The notes under the pieces: generated by a model | Told to the model about the DNA's origin: nothing | Databases searched by the model: none | Seen by the model: the letters and a program-made list of their open reading frames with translations, nothing else | In this document: one piece after another, positions 10,806 through 22,443 of the stretch | Layout: each line of letters starts with the position of its first letter | How positions within the stretch are numbered: the stretch's first letter is position 1 | Source: Mikania micrantha | Lineage: Eukaryota; Streptophyta; Magnoliopsida; Asterales; Asteraceae | Length of the DNA: 64,000 bases | Direction of reading: 5' to 3' | Assembly: GCA_009363875.1 (NCBI GenBank) | Contig: CM018691.1 | Span: 4,588,001 to 4,652,000 of the forward strand | Program-made: the position numbers and the translations under genes

Positions 10806-11086
10806 AAACCAAAATCTTGATCAAGGTTGTGTTTACTGTTAAGATGATCTGTTTTAGAAGCTCTTATTCTTTAATTCTTGGGTGTGTGTTCTTTGAGATG
10901 AACATTTAGGGGTTGTTTATTAAGATTTAAAATTATAAACTTGCATTGTTTTTTAGTAGGAAAAATTGATATTAGGAGAATAATAGCAAGAAACTAGAGA
11001 TTGTAGTAAACAACAAAAAAACAAATGACGAAGCCTAAACATTTTGAAAAAATGTGCGGAAATTTACGTAACCCATTATACACATT

Positions 11087-11399
11087 GGCGAAGCTTATAT
11101 AGGGCCGGGGGGGGACTGCCCCTCTCTTTTTCGCCCGTAGTGTTAATTTTTTGGCCGAAAGGTTATTTTTAGTTAAAAATAGTGGTTTTGCCCCACTCGT
11201 TTCAAAAGATTAACATGTATTCTGGGTTTCTTAAATTTCACCCCCAAACACTCAAGCTCCGCCCCTGACAATACATATTATCTTTTTAAGCGAGAGAGAC
11301 GAAAACAATATTTTAAACAAAAAATAACCTTTCGGTAAAAAAACATTAGAGACTAAAAGAAAAGGGGTAGTCCCCTGGCCTTATAGAAGCTTCGCCTCT
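11087..11399. mobile_element. Foldback MITE with ~100-bp inverted arms
   Basis: The left end (ggcgaagcttatatagggcc) matches the reverse complement of the right end (aggcgaagcttctataaggcc). Complementarity continues inward through a ggggactgcccct-like block and a ccgaaaggttatttt block. No ORF and no clear target duplication were found. A partial relative lies near 21515-21600 (gggacgaagcttttaagggg). Confidence 0.6.
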
Positions 11400-11461
11400 G
11401 AACAAAAAATTAAACAAAGAAACTTGTTGCTACAAAAAAGCTGCATAGGGTTTACACGTGA

Positions 11462-11864
11462 GTATGTCTGGCAAAATGGACAGGTTGGGTAACGGGTCAG
11501 AACTGGTTCGGGTCAGGATGAGTGCGGGTTAGAACGAGTTTTAACCAAAATCAATTCGGGTCTAAATGGATTGTTCTTAAAAAATATCAATTTAGTTTAA
11601 CTTAAGATGTGTTATAACTAACAAATAGTCCATTTGGATAATTTTTAGTTATTTTCTCATCAAATATGTTATTAATCATTCTTAAAATGTTTGAATCCAT
11701 TGCATTTACATAGTTTTTTGGTTATCCATCTTGACCCGCATTGTGTTTAAGTGCTACTCATCTCAACCCATTCAATATTATAATATTACTCATTTCAACC
11801 CATTATACTACAATTGTTTACCCAAACCAACCCATTTTCTTTGATTTGGGTAAAAATTGCCATC
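11462..11864. mobile_element. 403-bp MITE-like insertion with 11-bp TSD
   Basis: tttacacgtga occurs at 11451-11461 and 11865-11875. The ends are loosely inverted (ctggcaaaatgg left; attgccatc right). The interior repeats gggtt-type blocks and their complements (caacccatt). Its content resembles 60937-61365 and the outer part of 5065-6235, giving three members of one family here. It has no ORF. Confidence 0.6.
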
Positions 11865-12129
11865 TTTACACGTGATACTTGCATGAATGCATTTAAAGAG
11901 GTACTTCAGTTTGAATTAGTCTAGATAAACAGGCACTTATACATGCACAAACGAATTAAACACCTAGAACATGACAAAAATAAAAAAAAAAGGACACGGA
12001 TATTTAACGTGATTCAATCAATACATGTCGTATATTGCAACTATGGTTTATTTTTTATTACTAAAGTGCTCAAAAATTAAAATTAAATATACAGAATAAT
12101 AGGATATATATGTGGGTGTATATATATGT

Positions 12130-12549
12130 AGGGGAATATTTTTCTAAAAAGTCCTTTTTGCCTAAGAATGGTTTTTAAAAACTAGAAAACCGACCCAAAT
12201 AAACTCCGATTGAATTAATTTTTACATCGTTGGAACCGGCTTGTAATTCCCTAAAACCTAAACCTTAAATCATAAACAATAAACCCTAATAATAAAACAA
12301 AAATTTTAAAACAAAACCTAAACCTAAAGATAAAACTTAAAAGCTAAAAAAACATGTCCTAAAATCCAAAATTTAAAACTAGTTGTTAAAGCTAAAACAA
12401 AAAAATATATATATTGTAGGGCTCGATAAGACGGTTCTAATGTCATTGAAATGGGTTCAATCGAAGCTCGTTTGGGTCGGTTTTAAAGATTTTAAAAATC
12501 ATTTTTAGCCTTATTAGGCAAAATAGAATTTTTATTTGATTATTGCCCT
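12130..12549. mobile_element. (TA)n-bordered insertion, ~420 bp
   Basis: It begins GGGGAATATTTTTC after an alternating TA/TG tract and ends ATTATTGCCC directly before (TA)n at 12549-12561. A tttttgcctaagaa block near the left end faces a ccttattaggcaaaa block near the right end. The interior is AT-rich with aaaaccctaaac-type simple repeats and no ORF. It shares its terminal style with 14351-15912, 15977-17625 and 18804-19186. Confidence 0.5.
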
Positions 12550-13021
12550 ATATATATATATGTGTGTGTATGTATGTATGTATAAAGTCATTATATATCT
12601 ATATTAGATGCATTAATATGCTGAGTCGGTATAATGTGTTAAATCATAATATGTATATGTAAATCATGAAGCATACTTTAAAATATGGGTAAATTAAGTT
12701 CTTTTTCAGAGATAAAGTGGATAAACTTTTAACGAGTCACATGACATGATTCCATAAAGAGTAACTAATTATGACACTCTAATAATGATTCTATTTCATT
12801 TCGTTTATCATGATACAATTCAAATTTACCATTTTCCCCACCTTTTAAATGTTTAACCTAAACCCGTACTTTTAGATTATTAGTCACTGGTAGAGGTGGA
12901 AAAAAATGGTTTTCGAGCCTAAATCAATAACGTGAACCGATTCTACGATCGGTTTGGGGAAACTGGTTTCTAATCGGTTTGCTATGCATGGTAATGAACA
13001 AGCTTACTAGTTGGGTGAAGT

Positions 13022-13242
13022 AATCAAGGGCTTCTAGCCTAATGATTACCCCATTGACTTTACTATGGGAGGTCTTGGGTTTGAATCCGGACTGAGGCAT
13101 ATTTGTTGAAGCAAAGTCAGGGGGTTTACCTAGTTGTGGGGTTCCTTCTGGGGTGAGCTTGGGCATAGGCCTAGAGCGTCAAATCCGAGGGGACGGTTGA
13201 AATCTCGTCTTGGGTGTCGTTGTACCAAGTCGTTCAAAAAAA
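13022..13242 (+). mobile_element. SINE with 13-bp TSD and A tail
   Basis: The 13-bp sequence agttgggtgaagt is at 13009-13021 and 13243-13255. The element has an A-box-like tctagcctaatga, a B-box gggtttgaatccgg at 13078-13091 and ends in gttcaaaaaaaa. Its 221 bp and box spacing fit a tRNA-derived SINE of the same kind as 2284-2470. Confidence 0.9.
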
Positions 13243-13330
13243 AGTTGGGTGAAGTGGCTATCATTAGCATAATTTTGGTATAATTAATATGAATTTACAT
13301 AATACCTCTTTGAGAATTACTTCATTCCAG

Positions 13331-13708
13331 GCAGTATATGAGTATCCTTCACCTTTATTTGTTCCATATATTCCAAATGATGTAAGAGTGGCTGCTATGG
13401 ATTAATTGTGGTGAAATAAGGAAGCAACTATTGGGTTGCTGCATTTTTCTTAGTTGAGCGCTTAGAATCGTCTGAAACAAGAAGGTGATTAACACAGAAG
13501 CGAATGAGAATTTCAAATAGGTGATCGAGTATATGTCAAATTGCCTCTTTATGGTCAAGATACTTTGCGTTCTTCTCATTTGAACAAATTGGGACAAAAA
13601 ATTTTCTAAGCATTTTTTATCACTAGGTGTATGGATCCGGTTGCCTATAGGTTGGATATATCATATGATGCTCAAGTACATCCTGTATTTCAGTTTTCCC
13701 TCCTCAAG
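13331..13708 (+). pseudogene. Ty3/gypsy integrase C-terminal relic
   Basis: One reading frame over 126 codons keeps gypsy integrase features despite eight internal stops. At the start are VYEYPSPLFVPYIP and NDVRVAAMD, typical of the stretch after the catalytic core. Then come GDRVYVKLPLYGQDT and NKLGQK, and finally DPVAYRLDISYDAQVHPVFQ at the chromodomain-side end. Nothing upstream or downstream continues pol convincingly, and no LTRs were found around it. It is an old fragment, not expressed as a protein. Confidence 0.75.
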
Positions 13709-13842
13709 TTATTCGATCCAAAATAAAAGGTTACTATTGTTTACGTTTCTGTGTTTGTAAAAGAACTCCAATTTAGTAATTTCACGAGTTATACTTGACA
13801 AAGTAATTAAAAAGACAGTTTTACCTTAAAAATTGTATACAA

Positions 13843-14311
13843 CTAGGTTTATTCTCTCCGCGCGTTGCGGCGGGTTATCACATTACACTTCCAAAAATGG
13901 GTATTATATATGATTTGCAAAAGCATAGTTATATAACAAAATCAAATCTCTCATCATGAACACTATACAATTTTTTTAAAAACATAAAATCCTACAAAAT
14001 CCTCACATATATGTTACAAAAATAATAAAAAAATTACTTGCAAAATCATTCTTACCAGCAACCAATCGTTTGAATTAAAACAATAACCCAAATCTCTAAA
14101 CAAGTCTCTTAAATTTAATAAAAACTCAAATCTCCAATCAAATATCTTAAATTTACTACATTCATCACTCTTTATTACTTTTCAAAGTTAACTTTTTACT
14201 ACTTTTCAAAACTTAAAATTTTTTTTAATGATCTAAGTCTGAAGTATAAAAATTTTTACTACATTAATCAGACACCTATGTTTTAATATTTATTTTACTA
14301 TGCATCACTAT

Positions 14312-14312
<1 letters not shown>
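13843..14312 (-). mobile_element. Helitron 3' end (minus strand)
   Basis: Read on the minus strand, a GC-rich hairpin region (ccgccgcaacgcgcgg, about 13855-13876) is followed by an AT-rich spacer and CTAG ending at 13843, with T after it. This is the Helitron 3' pattern. The 5' end was not found; the right border is set at the (TA)n tract only because sequence character changes there. Confidence 0.45.
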
Positions 14313-14350
<38 letters not shown>

Positions 14351-14353
<3 letters not shown>

Positions 14354-15912
14354 CAAGGTATAAAAAATAACTCTCTTTTTTTGCTACAACTACATAACCC
14401 ATTTCAACCAATCATAAGCTTACACATAAGCATTTCATTAAAATATTAAAAAGGACATCATAGTCATTTTACCACTCATAAGTTTTCCCCCCTCTTTTTT
14501 AAACATTAATAATTTTTTTATAATATATTATTTTAAAAAAAAATTGCACCATTATATTCGTCTCATTTTTCTCTTTAATTCCGTTATAGTCTCGACTAAT
14601 TTTTTTTCTTTTTTTAAATGCCCTGTATTACATCATTGTAACGAGCTTAAATATAACAAATTTATTTGAATTTTTTTTAAAAATGATAAATTACAGTGAT
14701 GTAAGTTACATTGACGTAATTTATCGTGATGTAATTTACATTGACGTAAAATTCGGTTTCGGTTTTTTTCGGTGAATTTGGTTTAAATTACAGTGATGTA
14801 ATTTACATTGACAACAAATTAGTTTAAATTTTTTTCGAATAAGGAAAAATTACATCACTATAATTATCATTGTGAGAGAAAAAAATCAAAATAATGTGTT
14901 CTATTACATCACTGTAATTTATCATTGTAATTATCATTGTTAGAGAAAAATAAAACAATACGTTACGTCACCGTTAATGTTATAACGAATTTTAGTTTTT
15001 ATCAACAAAATGTTATAGTATTTTTTTAAAGTATTAAAATGTATTTACAATCTTGTATATATAAAGAATTTTGGTTTTTATCAACAAAATGTTATAGTAT
15101 TTTTTTAAGTATTAAAATATATTTACAATCTTGTAGATATAGTTTTTTTAAAGTATTAAAACGTATTTACAATCTTGTATATATAACGAATTTTGGTTTT
15201 TATCAACAAAATGTTATATTATTTTTTTTTAAAGTATTAAAATGTCTTTACAATCTTGTAGATATAATTTTTTTAAAGTATTAAAACGTATTTACAATCT
15301 TGTATATATAACGAATTTTGGTTTTTATCAACAAAATGTTGTATTATTTTTTTTAAAGTATTAAAATGTCTTTACAATCTTGTAGATATAATTTTTTTTA
15401 AGTATTAAAACGTATTTACAATATAGTAGATATAACGAATTTTTGAGCATCCGGAAAAAATAAAAAAACCTAGTCAAGAATATATCGTAATTAACTAGCT
15501 CGGGATCGGCTTGGGTCGTTTACACTCTTAAACGTAAACCGTATTTATTTTACAACAATGTAAACCGAAATTCATTACAACTCGTTACAAATAATTTGTT
15601 ATTTTTATACTTGTTACATTGGTGTAAATACGAACATACGAAAAAAAATAAAAAAACGTAGTCAAGACTATAAGTCTATAACGGAATTAAAGAGAAAAAT
15701 AAGACGAGTAAAATGGTGCAATTTTTATAAAAAAATATTATAGCATAAAAAAGTTATGGATGTATAAAAAAAGAGAGGGTAAAGTATTTAATATAGCAAA
15801 TTACTACTTTACCCTTATTAAATAATAAAAGAAAACGCCATGTGTTCAATTCTGATTGGTTTATGAGGGTTAATGGGTTAGTGCCATAAATGAGGGTTAG
15901 CATTTGAACTCA
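14351..15912 (-). mobile_element. Large (TA)n-bordered element, left half of a giant inverted pair
   Basis: It is bounded by (TA)n at 14318-14350 and about 15911-15939. About 14980-15450 is a tandem array built on a unit containing attttggtttttatcaacaa, tattaaaacgtatttacaa and cttgtagatata blocks. From about 15450 to 15912 it is the inverted counterpart of 15977 onward (for example ctcataaaccaatcagaatt on the other strand). No protein is encoded. The family is not one I can name; the (TA)n context recalls rice Micron elements. Confidence 0.6.
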
Positions 15913-15976
15913 ATATATATATATATATATATATATATTAAAGTTCATGAAAATGAATAGTAAAATATATATATAT

Positions 15977-17619
15977 AGGATTGGGTTCAAATGCTAACCC
16001 TCATTTATGACATTAACCCATTAACCCTCATAAACCAATCAGAATTGAACACATGACTTTTTCTTTTATTATTTAATAAGGGTAAATTAATAATTTGCTA
16101 TATTAAATACTTTACCCCCTCTTTTTTTATACATCCATAACTTTTTTATACTATAATTTTTTTTTATAAAAATTGCACCATTTTACTCGTCTTATTTTTC
16201 TCTTTAATTCCGTTATAGTCTTAACTAAGTTTTTTTATTTTTTTTCGGATGTTCGTATTTACATCAATGTAACGAGTTGTAACAAATTTGGGTTTACACT
16301 GTTGTAGAATAAATAGGGTTTATGTTTAAGAGTGTAAACGAGTCAAGCCGATCCCGAGCTGGTTAATTACGTTATATTCTTGAGTATGTTTTTTTATTTT
16401 TTCCGGATGCTCGTTAATTATGTAACGAGTTGTAACGAATTTGGGTTTACATTGTTGTAGAATAAATAGGGTTTATGTTTAAGAGTGTAAACGAGCCAAG
16501 CCGATCCCGAGCTAGTTAATTACGTTATATTCTTGACTAGGTTTTTTTATTTTTTCCGGATGATTGTTAATTACGTTATATTTTTGATTTTGTAACGAAT
16601 TTTGGTTTTTAAAGTACTAAAATGTATTTTAATATATTATACAAGATTGTAAAGACATTTTAATACTTTAAAAAAAAATAATATAACATTTTGTTGATAA
16701 AAACCAAAATTCGTTATATATACAAGATTGTAAATACGTTTTAATACTTTAAAAAAACTATATCTACAAGATTGTAAATATATTTTAATACTTAAAAAAA
16801 TACTATAACATTTTGTTGATAAAAACCAAAATTCTTTATATATACAAGATTGTAAATACATTTTAATACTTTAAAAAAATACTATAACATTTTGTTGATA
16901 AAAACTAAAATTCGTTATATCTACTAGATTGTAATATGTTTAATACTTTAAAAAAATAATATAACATTTTGTTGATAAAAACCAAAATTCGTTATATCTA
17001 CAACATTGTAAATACATTTTCATAATTTAAAAATTATATTTACAAGATTGTAAATACATTTTAGTACTTTAAAAACCAAAATTCGTTACAAAATCAAGAA
17101 TATAACGTAATTAACGAGCATCCAGAAAAAATAAAAAACCTAGTCAAGAATATAACGTAATTAACGAGCTCAGGATCGGCTTGGCTCGTTTACACTCTTA
17201 AACTTAACCCCTATTTATTATACAACAATGTAAACCCAAATTCGTTACAACTTGTTACAAATAATTTGTTAGTTTTATACTTGTTACATTGGTGTAAATA
17301 CGAACATCCGAAAAAAAATAAAAAAACCTAGTCAAGACTATAACGGAATTAAAGAGAAAAAAAAGACGAGTAAAATGGTGCAATTTTTATAAAAAAATAT
17401 TATAGTATAAAAAAGTTATGGATGTATAAAAAAAGATGAGGTAAAGTATTTAATATATCAAATTACATTAATACCCTTATTCTCTTTTCTTTCAAATCAA
17501 TTACATTATTATATTATAGTTTAATATCAACCCTTAGATTAGCATCTTGTAATTTGATCATTCAATATGGTTGGGTTAATGAGTTATTAATGAATCTTAG
17601 AGTTAGTATTAGATCCATT

Positions 17620-17625
<6 letters not shown>
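15977..17625 (+). mobile_element. Large (TA)n-bordered element, right half of the inverted pair
   Basis: Starting ggattgggttcaaatgctaa after (TA)n, it mirrors the left copy for well over 1 kb, including a matching tandem array on the opposite strand (about 16600-17090). It ends ...gatccattcccta before (TA)n at 17621-17667. Within it, a segment with ggatcggcttggctcgttta is itself repeated and inverted (16325-16360, 16490-16515, 17165-17195), giving smaller hairpins. There is no ORF beyond repeat translation. Confidence 0.6.
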
Positions 17626-17667
<42 letters not shown>

Positions 17668-17670
<3 letters not shown>

Positions 17671-18072
17671 GTCGTTTATATGGTTTACTTAAAATTACAT
17701 TATTGTCCCTAGGTAGATTCCCTCCAATATTTAAATATCATGTAAAATTACCCGTATACCCTTCTTGCTGTAAACGTCGCTGTAAACCATAAATTATTAA
17801 TGAAAGAAGTCAAGACGATAACATCTAACTTATACATAGTGGCGTCAATCATGTTGGATAACGGGTAGGTAAATCGAATTCTTCAACACTAACCCAACCT
17901 ATATATTTATTTGTGTAGTGTCGTATTCAGGTTGTGTTCAGTTCACCTGTTTTATATTCAATTTAAGCAATTACTCTCATTAAAAAAAATTGTAACAACA
18001 ATAATAATTTATTTTTGTACTTCTTTTTTCCTATCTCTTATTCACAATTAACAAAGTCGGTTCTATGTATTT
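17668..18072. other. Intergenic, nothing recognised
   Basis: AT-rich sequence between a (TA)n tract and the hAT MITE at 18081. No ORF, RNA gene or repeat border could be supported. Confidence 0.5.
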
Positions 18073-18080
18073 AGCTTGAG

Positions 18081-18336
18081 TAGGGCTGTTCAAAAAGCTC
18101 GTGGCTCGCTTGAAAAAGGCTCAGCTCGAAAAAAGCTCGTCAAAAACAAGCCAAGCCGGAGCCAGGGTTGGCTCGGATCAAGCTCGGCTCATGGCTCGAC
18201 TCGTTGGCTCGACTCGTGGCTTGGCTCGATTTTTAATATATATATATATATATGTATATTAAGTTATACACACACATATATATTATATTACACACACATA
18301 CATATATATTATACATTAGATTATATATATTAGATT

Positions 18337-18369
<33 letters not shown>

Positions 18370-18567
18370 TATATACACATATGTGAAGTGGAGGAAATAA
18401 AAACAAAAAAAAAAAGAGCTGGCTTGTGAGCTGGCTCGTGGCTCAAGGTTTTTTACGAGCCGAGCTCGAGCCAGAATTTTTGGCTCAAAAGAAATTTCTG
18501 TTCGGCTCGAAAATCACAAGCTGAGTTGGAGCCAGGCCTGGCTCGGCTCGATTCCATTAGAGCCCTA
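18081..18567. mobile_element. hAT-type MITE made of GGCTCG-like units, 8-bp TSD
   Basis: The 8-bp duplication agcttgag is at 18073-18080 and 18568-18575. The termini are TAGGGCTGTTC and ...AGAGCCCTA. Both flanks are filled with gctcg/cgagc words (for example tcggctcatggctcgactcg) around a central TA/TACA microsatellite (18235-18375). Eight-base duplications and T(A)GGG-type ends fit hAT non-autonomous elements. There is no transposase. Confidence 0.85.
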
Positions 18568-18803
18568 AGCTTGAGATTAAAAGGCATTAGAGATTCAATA
18601 GTTAGAACTATTCATATAAAGTTGTATGAAATGAAAAATAATTAACGAAACACTTCAAAAAGGGGAATTAAAAGTTCATAATTTATGAAAAAAATAAAAA
18701 TTCGAATATTTAACTTAGCATACTAATATTTTTCATCATTAAAATATAAACACCAACTTTTTTAAAAACATTTAATCCGATTAATAGGTCTAACACACTT
18801 ACA

Positions 18804-19186
18804 GGGGAAAGATCAAATAAGAAGAGTTTTTTGCCTAAGAAGAGTGAGAACTAATAAAAATTTAACACGTGTCACATAATTTAGGTATAAAATCTTATTT
18901 TTTATACTAGATTTTTATTTTTTTTTGTACTAGATTTGTTCTATATTTTTTTATACTGGATTTTTGTCGTTTTTTGTGTTAGATTTTTGTTTTTTGTACT
19001 ATATTTTATTTTTTTGTACTAGATTTTTTTTGTACTAGATTTTTGATTTTTTATACTGGATTTTGTTTATTTTTTTACTGTATTTCGTTTTTTGTACTGT
19101 ATAACTGTTTTATGATGGCACGTGTCAAATTTCTATTGGTTTTTACTCTTATTAGGCAAAAATCTCTTCTTAGTGGATCCAACCCC
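18804..19186. mobile_element. MITE with ~50-bp TIR
   Basis: The left end GGGGAAAGATCAAATAAGAA and the reverse complement of the right end (GGGGTTGGATCCACTAAGAA) stay similar for about 50 bp, through a tttttgcctaa-aagagt block. The flanks acacttaca (18795-18803) and acacttata (19187-19195) match at 8 of 9 positions, a likely TSD. The interior is T-rich with a tttttgtactagattt motif repeated many times. Confidence 0.6.
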
Positions 19187-19248
19187 ACACTTATATATTA
19201 AAGAGGTTGTGTTCAAGTTGAGTCATTTTTTTTACTTGTTATGTTTGG

Positions 19249-21178
19249 GGGATTATGATCAACTAAATAGTCTCTTTATCCTAAAAAGCCTAAAAAGGAT
19301 TATTGATCATTAGATTATGAGATCAAATTTAAAAAGAAAAATTTAAAATTTTAGAGGGAAAAGTTGTTAGAGGGTAATTTAGTCATAACCACTTTCCTCT
19401 CACATTTTTTAAACATTCATAACTTTTACATACGATATTATTTTTTCAAAAAAAATATATCATAAAAACAAGCATTTTTTTATCTTTAAAATGAGTATAA
19501 TATTTCTACAAAAAATTAAATTTTTTCAGCTCATTGTGTCTAATTATTATCATTGTGTCTTTTTAAACATTTGTGTATAATTATCTTTTTGTGTTTTTCT
19601 TAAAGATAATTGTGTCTTTTTTACCAGGTAATTGTGTCTTTTATAAATATCAATGCGTTATTTATACTCGCCATTGTGTCATCCTTGCTTAACATTATGT
19701 ATTATGCAACATCATTGTGTCTTAAATTGTTTAGGAAAACCCAAGATTGAGCAGAAACACAAAAGACACAATTATGTACAAAATACACAATTTCTAAACA
19801 AAAGACACAATTACCTGTACAAAACACACAATGTATATACAAAAGACAATATTCTGTACAAAAGACACAGTGATTAAACAAAAGACACAATTACCTGTAT
19901 AAAACACACAATGTATATATAAAAGACAATATTGAGGAGAAACAAAAAAGACATAATGTCTATTCAAAAGACACAATAACTCGTCATTGTGTCTTTTTTA
20001 CAGGTAATTGTGTCTTTTTTCAATATTATTGTGTTATTTATACTTGTCATTGTATCATCTTTGCTTGACATTATGTATTATGGAACATCATTATGTCTTA
20101 AATTGTTCATAAAAACACAGCATTGAACAGAAATAGGGGTGTGCACGGTTCGGTTCGGTTTTTGGCTAAAACCGAAACCGAAACCGACATAGTCGGTTTT
20201 TAGTTATTACAAACCGTTCGGTTTTCGGTTTTCGGTTTTTTTGTCGGTTTCGGTTCGGTTTTCGGTTTTTTCGGTTTTTTTATTTTTTTTTTTTTTTGTT
20301 TTTGTTTTTTTTTCGCTCTTACACCCAACATTGAAAATACAAACATGTTTAACAATTAATAAATTAATTGATCGAGCACCAACTAATTAAAAAACAAAAT
20401 AATTACCATCATGTTCTTACATTTAAAAAAAACAAAAGTAAATAAGTAAATATGCAATAATTCCGATATTTACCTTTTAAAATGATAGATTTTATATAAT
20501 CTAAATTTTTATTATCTCCAACGGTAGACTTTTTGTATGTTTTTTCCCATTAAATAAGTATGGAAATAGCAATATATGTATATAAATATATATATATATA
20601 TATTAATTTTTAAGAAATATTAAAAATCGGTTCGGTTCGGTTTTTTTCGGTTTTTATAAAATGAAAAACCGCAACCGAACCGAAAAATTCGGTTTTGGTT
20701 TTTTTCGGTTCGGTTTTTCTCGGTTATTCATTCGGTTCGGTTTTTTAGGTTCGGTTTTTTCGGTTAATTCGGTTCCGGTTCGGTTTTTTCGGTTTTTTGC
20801 TCACCCCTAAACAGAAACATAAAAGACACAATTACCTACAAAAGACACAATTACATGTACAAAAGACACAATGACCTGTACAAAAGACACAATGAACTAA
20901 AAAAAACAAAATTTTTCTATAGAAAAAATTATATTAATTTGAAGATAAAAAAATGCTTGTTTTTATGGTATTTTTTTTTGCAAAAAATAATTCCGCATGT
21001 AAAAGTTATGAACATTTAAAGAATATGGGGGAATTTGATAAAAAGTCAACAAAAGTAGGCATGACTAAAATACACTCCAACAACTTGATTTAATCATAGT
21101 CATTGATTAATGATCTAATGGCTCAAGATCCTTCTTAGGCTTTTTAGGTTAAGAGGCTTATTTAGTTGAACTTAACCC
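19249..21178. mobile_element. 1.9-kb long-inverted-repeat element (MULE-like), 9-bp TSD
   Basis: tatgtttgg flanks it at 19240-19248 and 21179-21187. The left arm starts GGGATTATGATCAACTAAAT and the right arm ends ATTTAGTTGAACTTAACCC. The arms pair for several hundred bases and contain many cattgtgtctttt units on the left and aaaagacacaatt units on the right. A hAT MITE (20134-20809) sits in the middle. There is no transposase ORF. A second, more decayed member is at 31882-34966. Assignment to Mutator-like elements rests on the 9-bp TSD and long TIRs. Confidence 0.7.
20134..20809. mobile_element. hAT-type MITE rich in ggttcggtt units, 8-bp TSD
   Basis: aacagaaa is duplicated at 20126-20133 and 20810-20817. 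The ends are TAGGGGTGTGCAC and GCTCACCCCTA. Both flanks are arrays of cggttttcggttcggt-like words that read as direct repeats on the left and include complements (accgaaaccg, aaccgaaccg) for hairpin pairing. The centre is AT-rich. No ORF. This is the youngest layer inside the long-inverted-repeat element. Confidence 0.88.
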
Positions 21179-21187
21179 TATGTTTGG

Positions 21188-22435
21188 GTTAATTAATCTA
21201 TTTAATAAAATAGATCATGACAGCTAACCCAAAACCTATTTTTTGTATCATGTTTTGGCCGTTTGAGGCATAGTCACTGGAAAAACTCTATTGCCCACGA
21301 TTCGTGATGCAAAACATTCATACCTAATCGCGGTACAAAGTCGCACCAAATGCCAGTGGTATGCTATCCGGTTCGTGTAAATTGGGCGTTCCCTAATTAG
21401 GTTAATTTCGTTAAGACTGGTGATGATTCTCTTACCTTATTGAAGAATTTCGCAATGCGGATTGACAAAATCGCGTTCAATAGCAAATATGAAGAGACGA
21501 ACTTGGTAATGATACGAAGAGGCAGGGACGAAGCTTTTAAGGGGTCCGAAAGTGGCCTGGCCCCCCTGTTTTTTCGCTTAGAAGGTCGATATAATAGTAT
21601 TTCGTCGGAAAATCCTTCGGTTTTCTTCATAAAAATCCTTCGGCCCCTTCCGACTTGTTTTTCCAAACTCCGTCAATGCGAAGAGACAATTTTGGAATTC
21701 AGATTTCCCACTAACTACTTGACGTTCGATTTCCATACACGAATTTGATTTCACTCTTTGCCTCCAGTTCCCATCAACGAATTTGAAGGGGCTGGTTGCA
21801 GACTTCCATTCTTGTTTGACTTATGGTATTTTAAAAACTTCTAGAATTTGTTTTCAAAATTCGGTGAGGGAACCAGGCTATTAAAGAATGGTATTGAAGC
21901 CATGGCCCACACCTAGACTAGAGGGGGGGAACTGGTTCTAGAATCAAAAGTGACCGTCACCAAACCAGTTTGGGATGAATCCGATATAAACCATTGATTT
22001 GAAACATGTTTCAGCTCAATTAATTAAACCCGAACCCAATTGATTTAAACCCGGTCATACTTGACATATGAAACTCTAGTTGAGTTTGTTTATTCGTCAG
22101 CTCTAATCTATGCTCGATGTAATCAAATCAAAACTAGGGCCAATTTTGGATCTTGTTTTTTTTATACTCTCACCCTTTAGACGAAATACATGATGGGGTA
22201 ACGTACAAACGGTGAACCATAACAAAACCGTTAACATGGTTAGACTTGTCAAAAACTAGTACATGGTTTTGTTAAAATTTCCAAGTTGATGACTTTTGAA
22301 CAACTCATGTATTCGTTAGACATCAAGTGGATAAATGTAGGGACGTCACTTTAAAATCAAACTCCCAACTTGTTTTTTTTTTTGTAGCATTAATTATGAT
22401 AAGATGGCAATTTGGAGAGAGAGATATTATTGATC
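21188..22435. other. Intergenic, mostly unrecognised
   Basis: About 21270-21480 is less AT-rich but shows no coding pattern I can support on either strand. About 21515-21660 has a gggacgaagcttttaagggg segment related to the foldback MITE at 11087, probably a partial copy. The remainder is ordinary AT-rich DNA. Confidence 0.45.
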
Positions 22436-22443
22436 GATCTAAG

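Noticed and set aside
15039..15284. An 81-codon frame whose peptide also appears on the opposite strand at 16637-16861
   Set aside because: The identical peptide on both strands comes from the inverted pair of repeat elements; it is AT-rich tandem repeat translation without a domain.
19653..19976. Apparent CRISPR-like array of aaaagacacaatt words
   Set aside because: Spacing is irregular, words diverge, and the array mirrors itself in the other arm of an inverted-repeat transposon in a plant genome.
21397..21748. Overlapping frames on both strands at 21.4-21.7 kb
   Set aside because: The region contains a partial MITE (gggacgaagcttttaagggg) and neither frame shows a recognisable domain or splice context.
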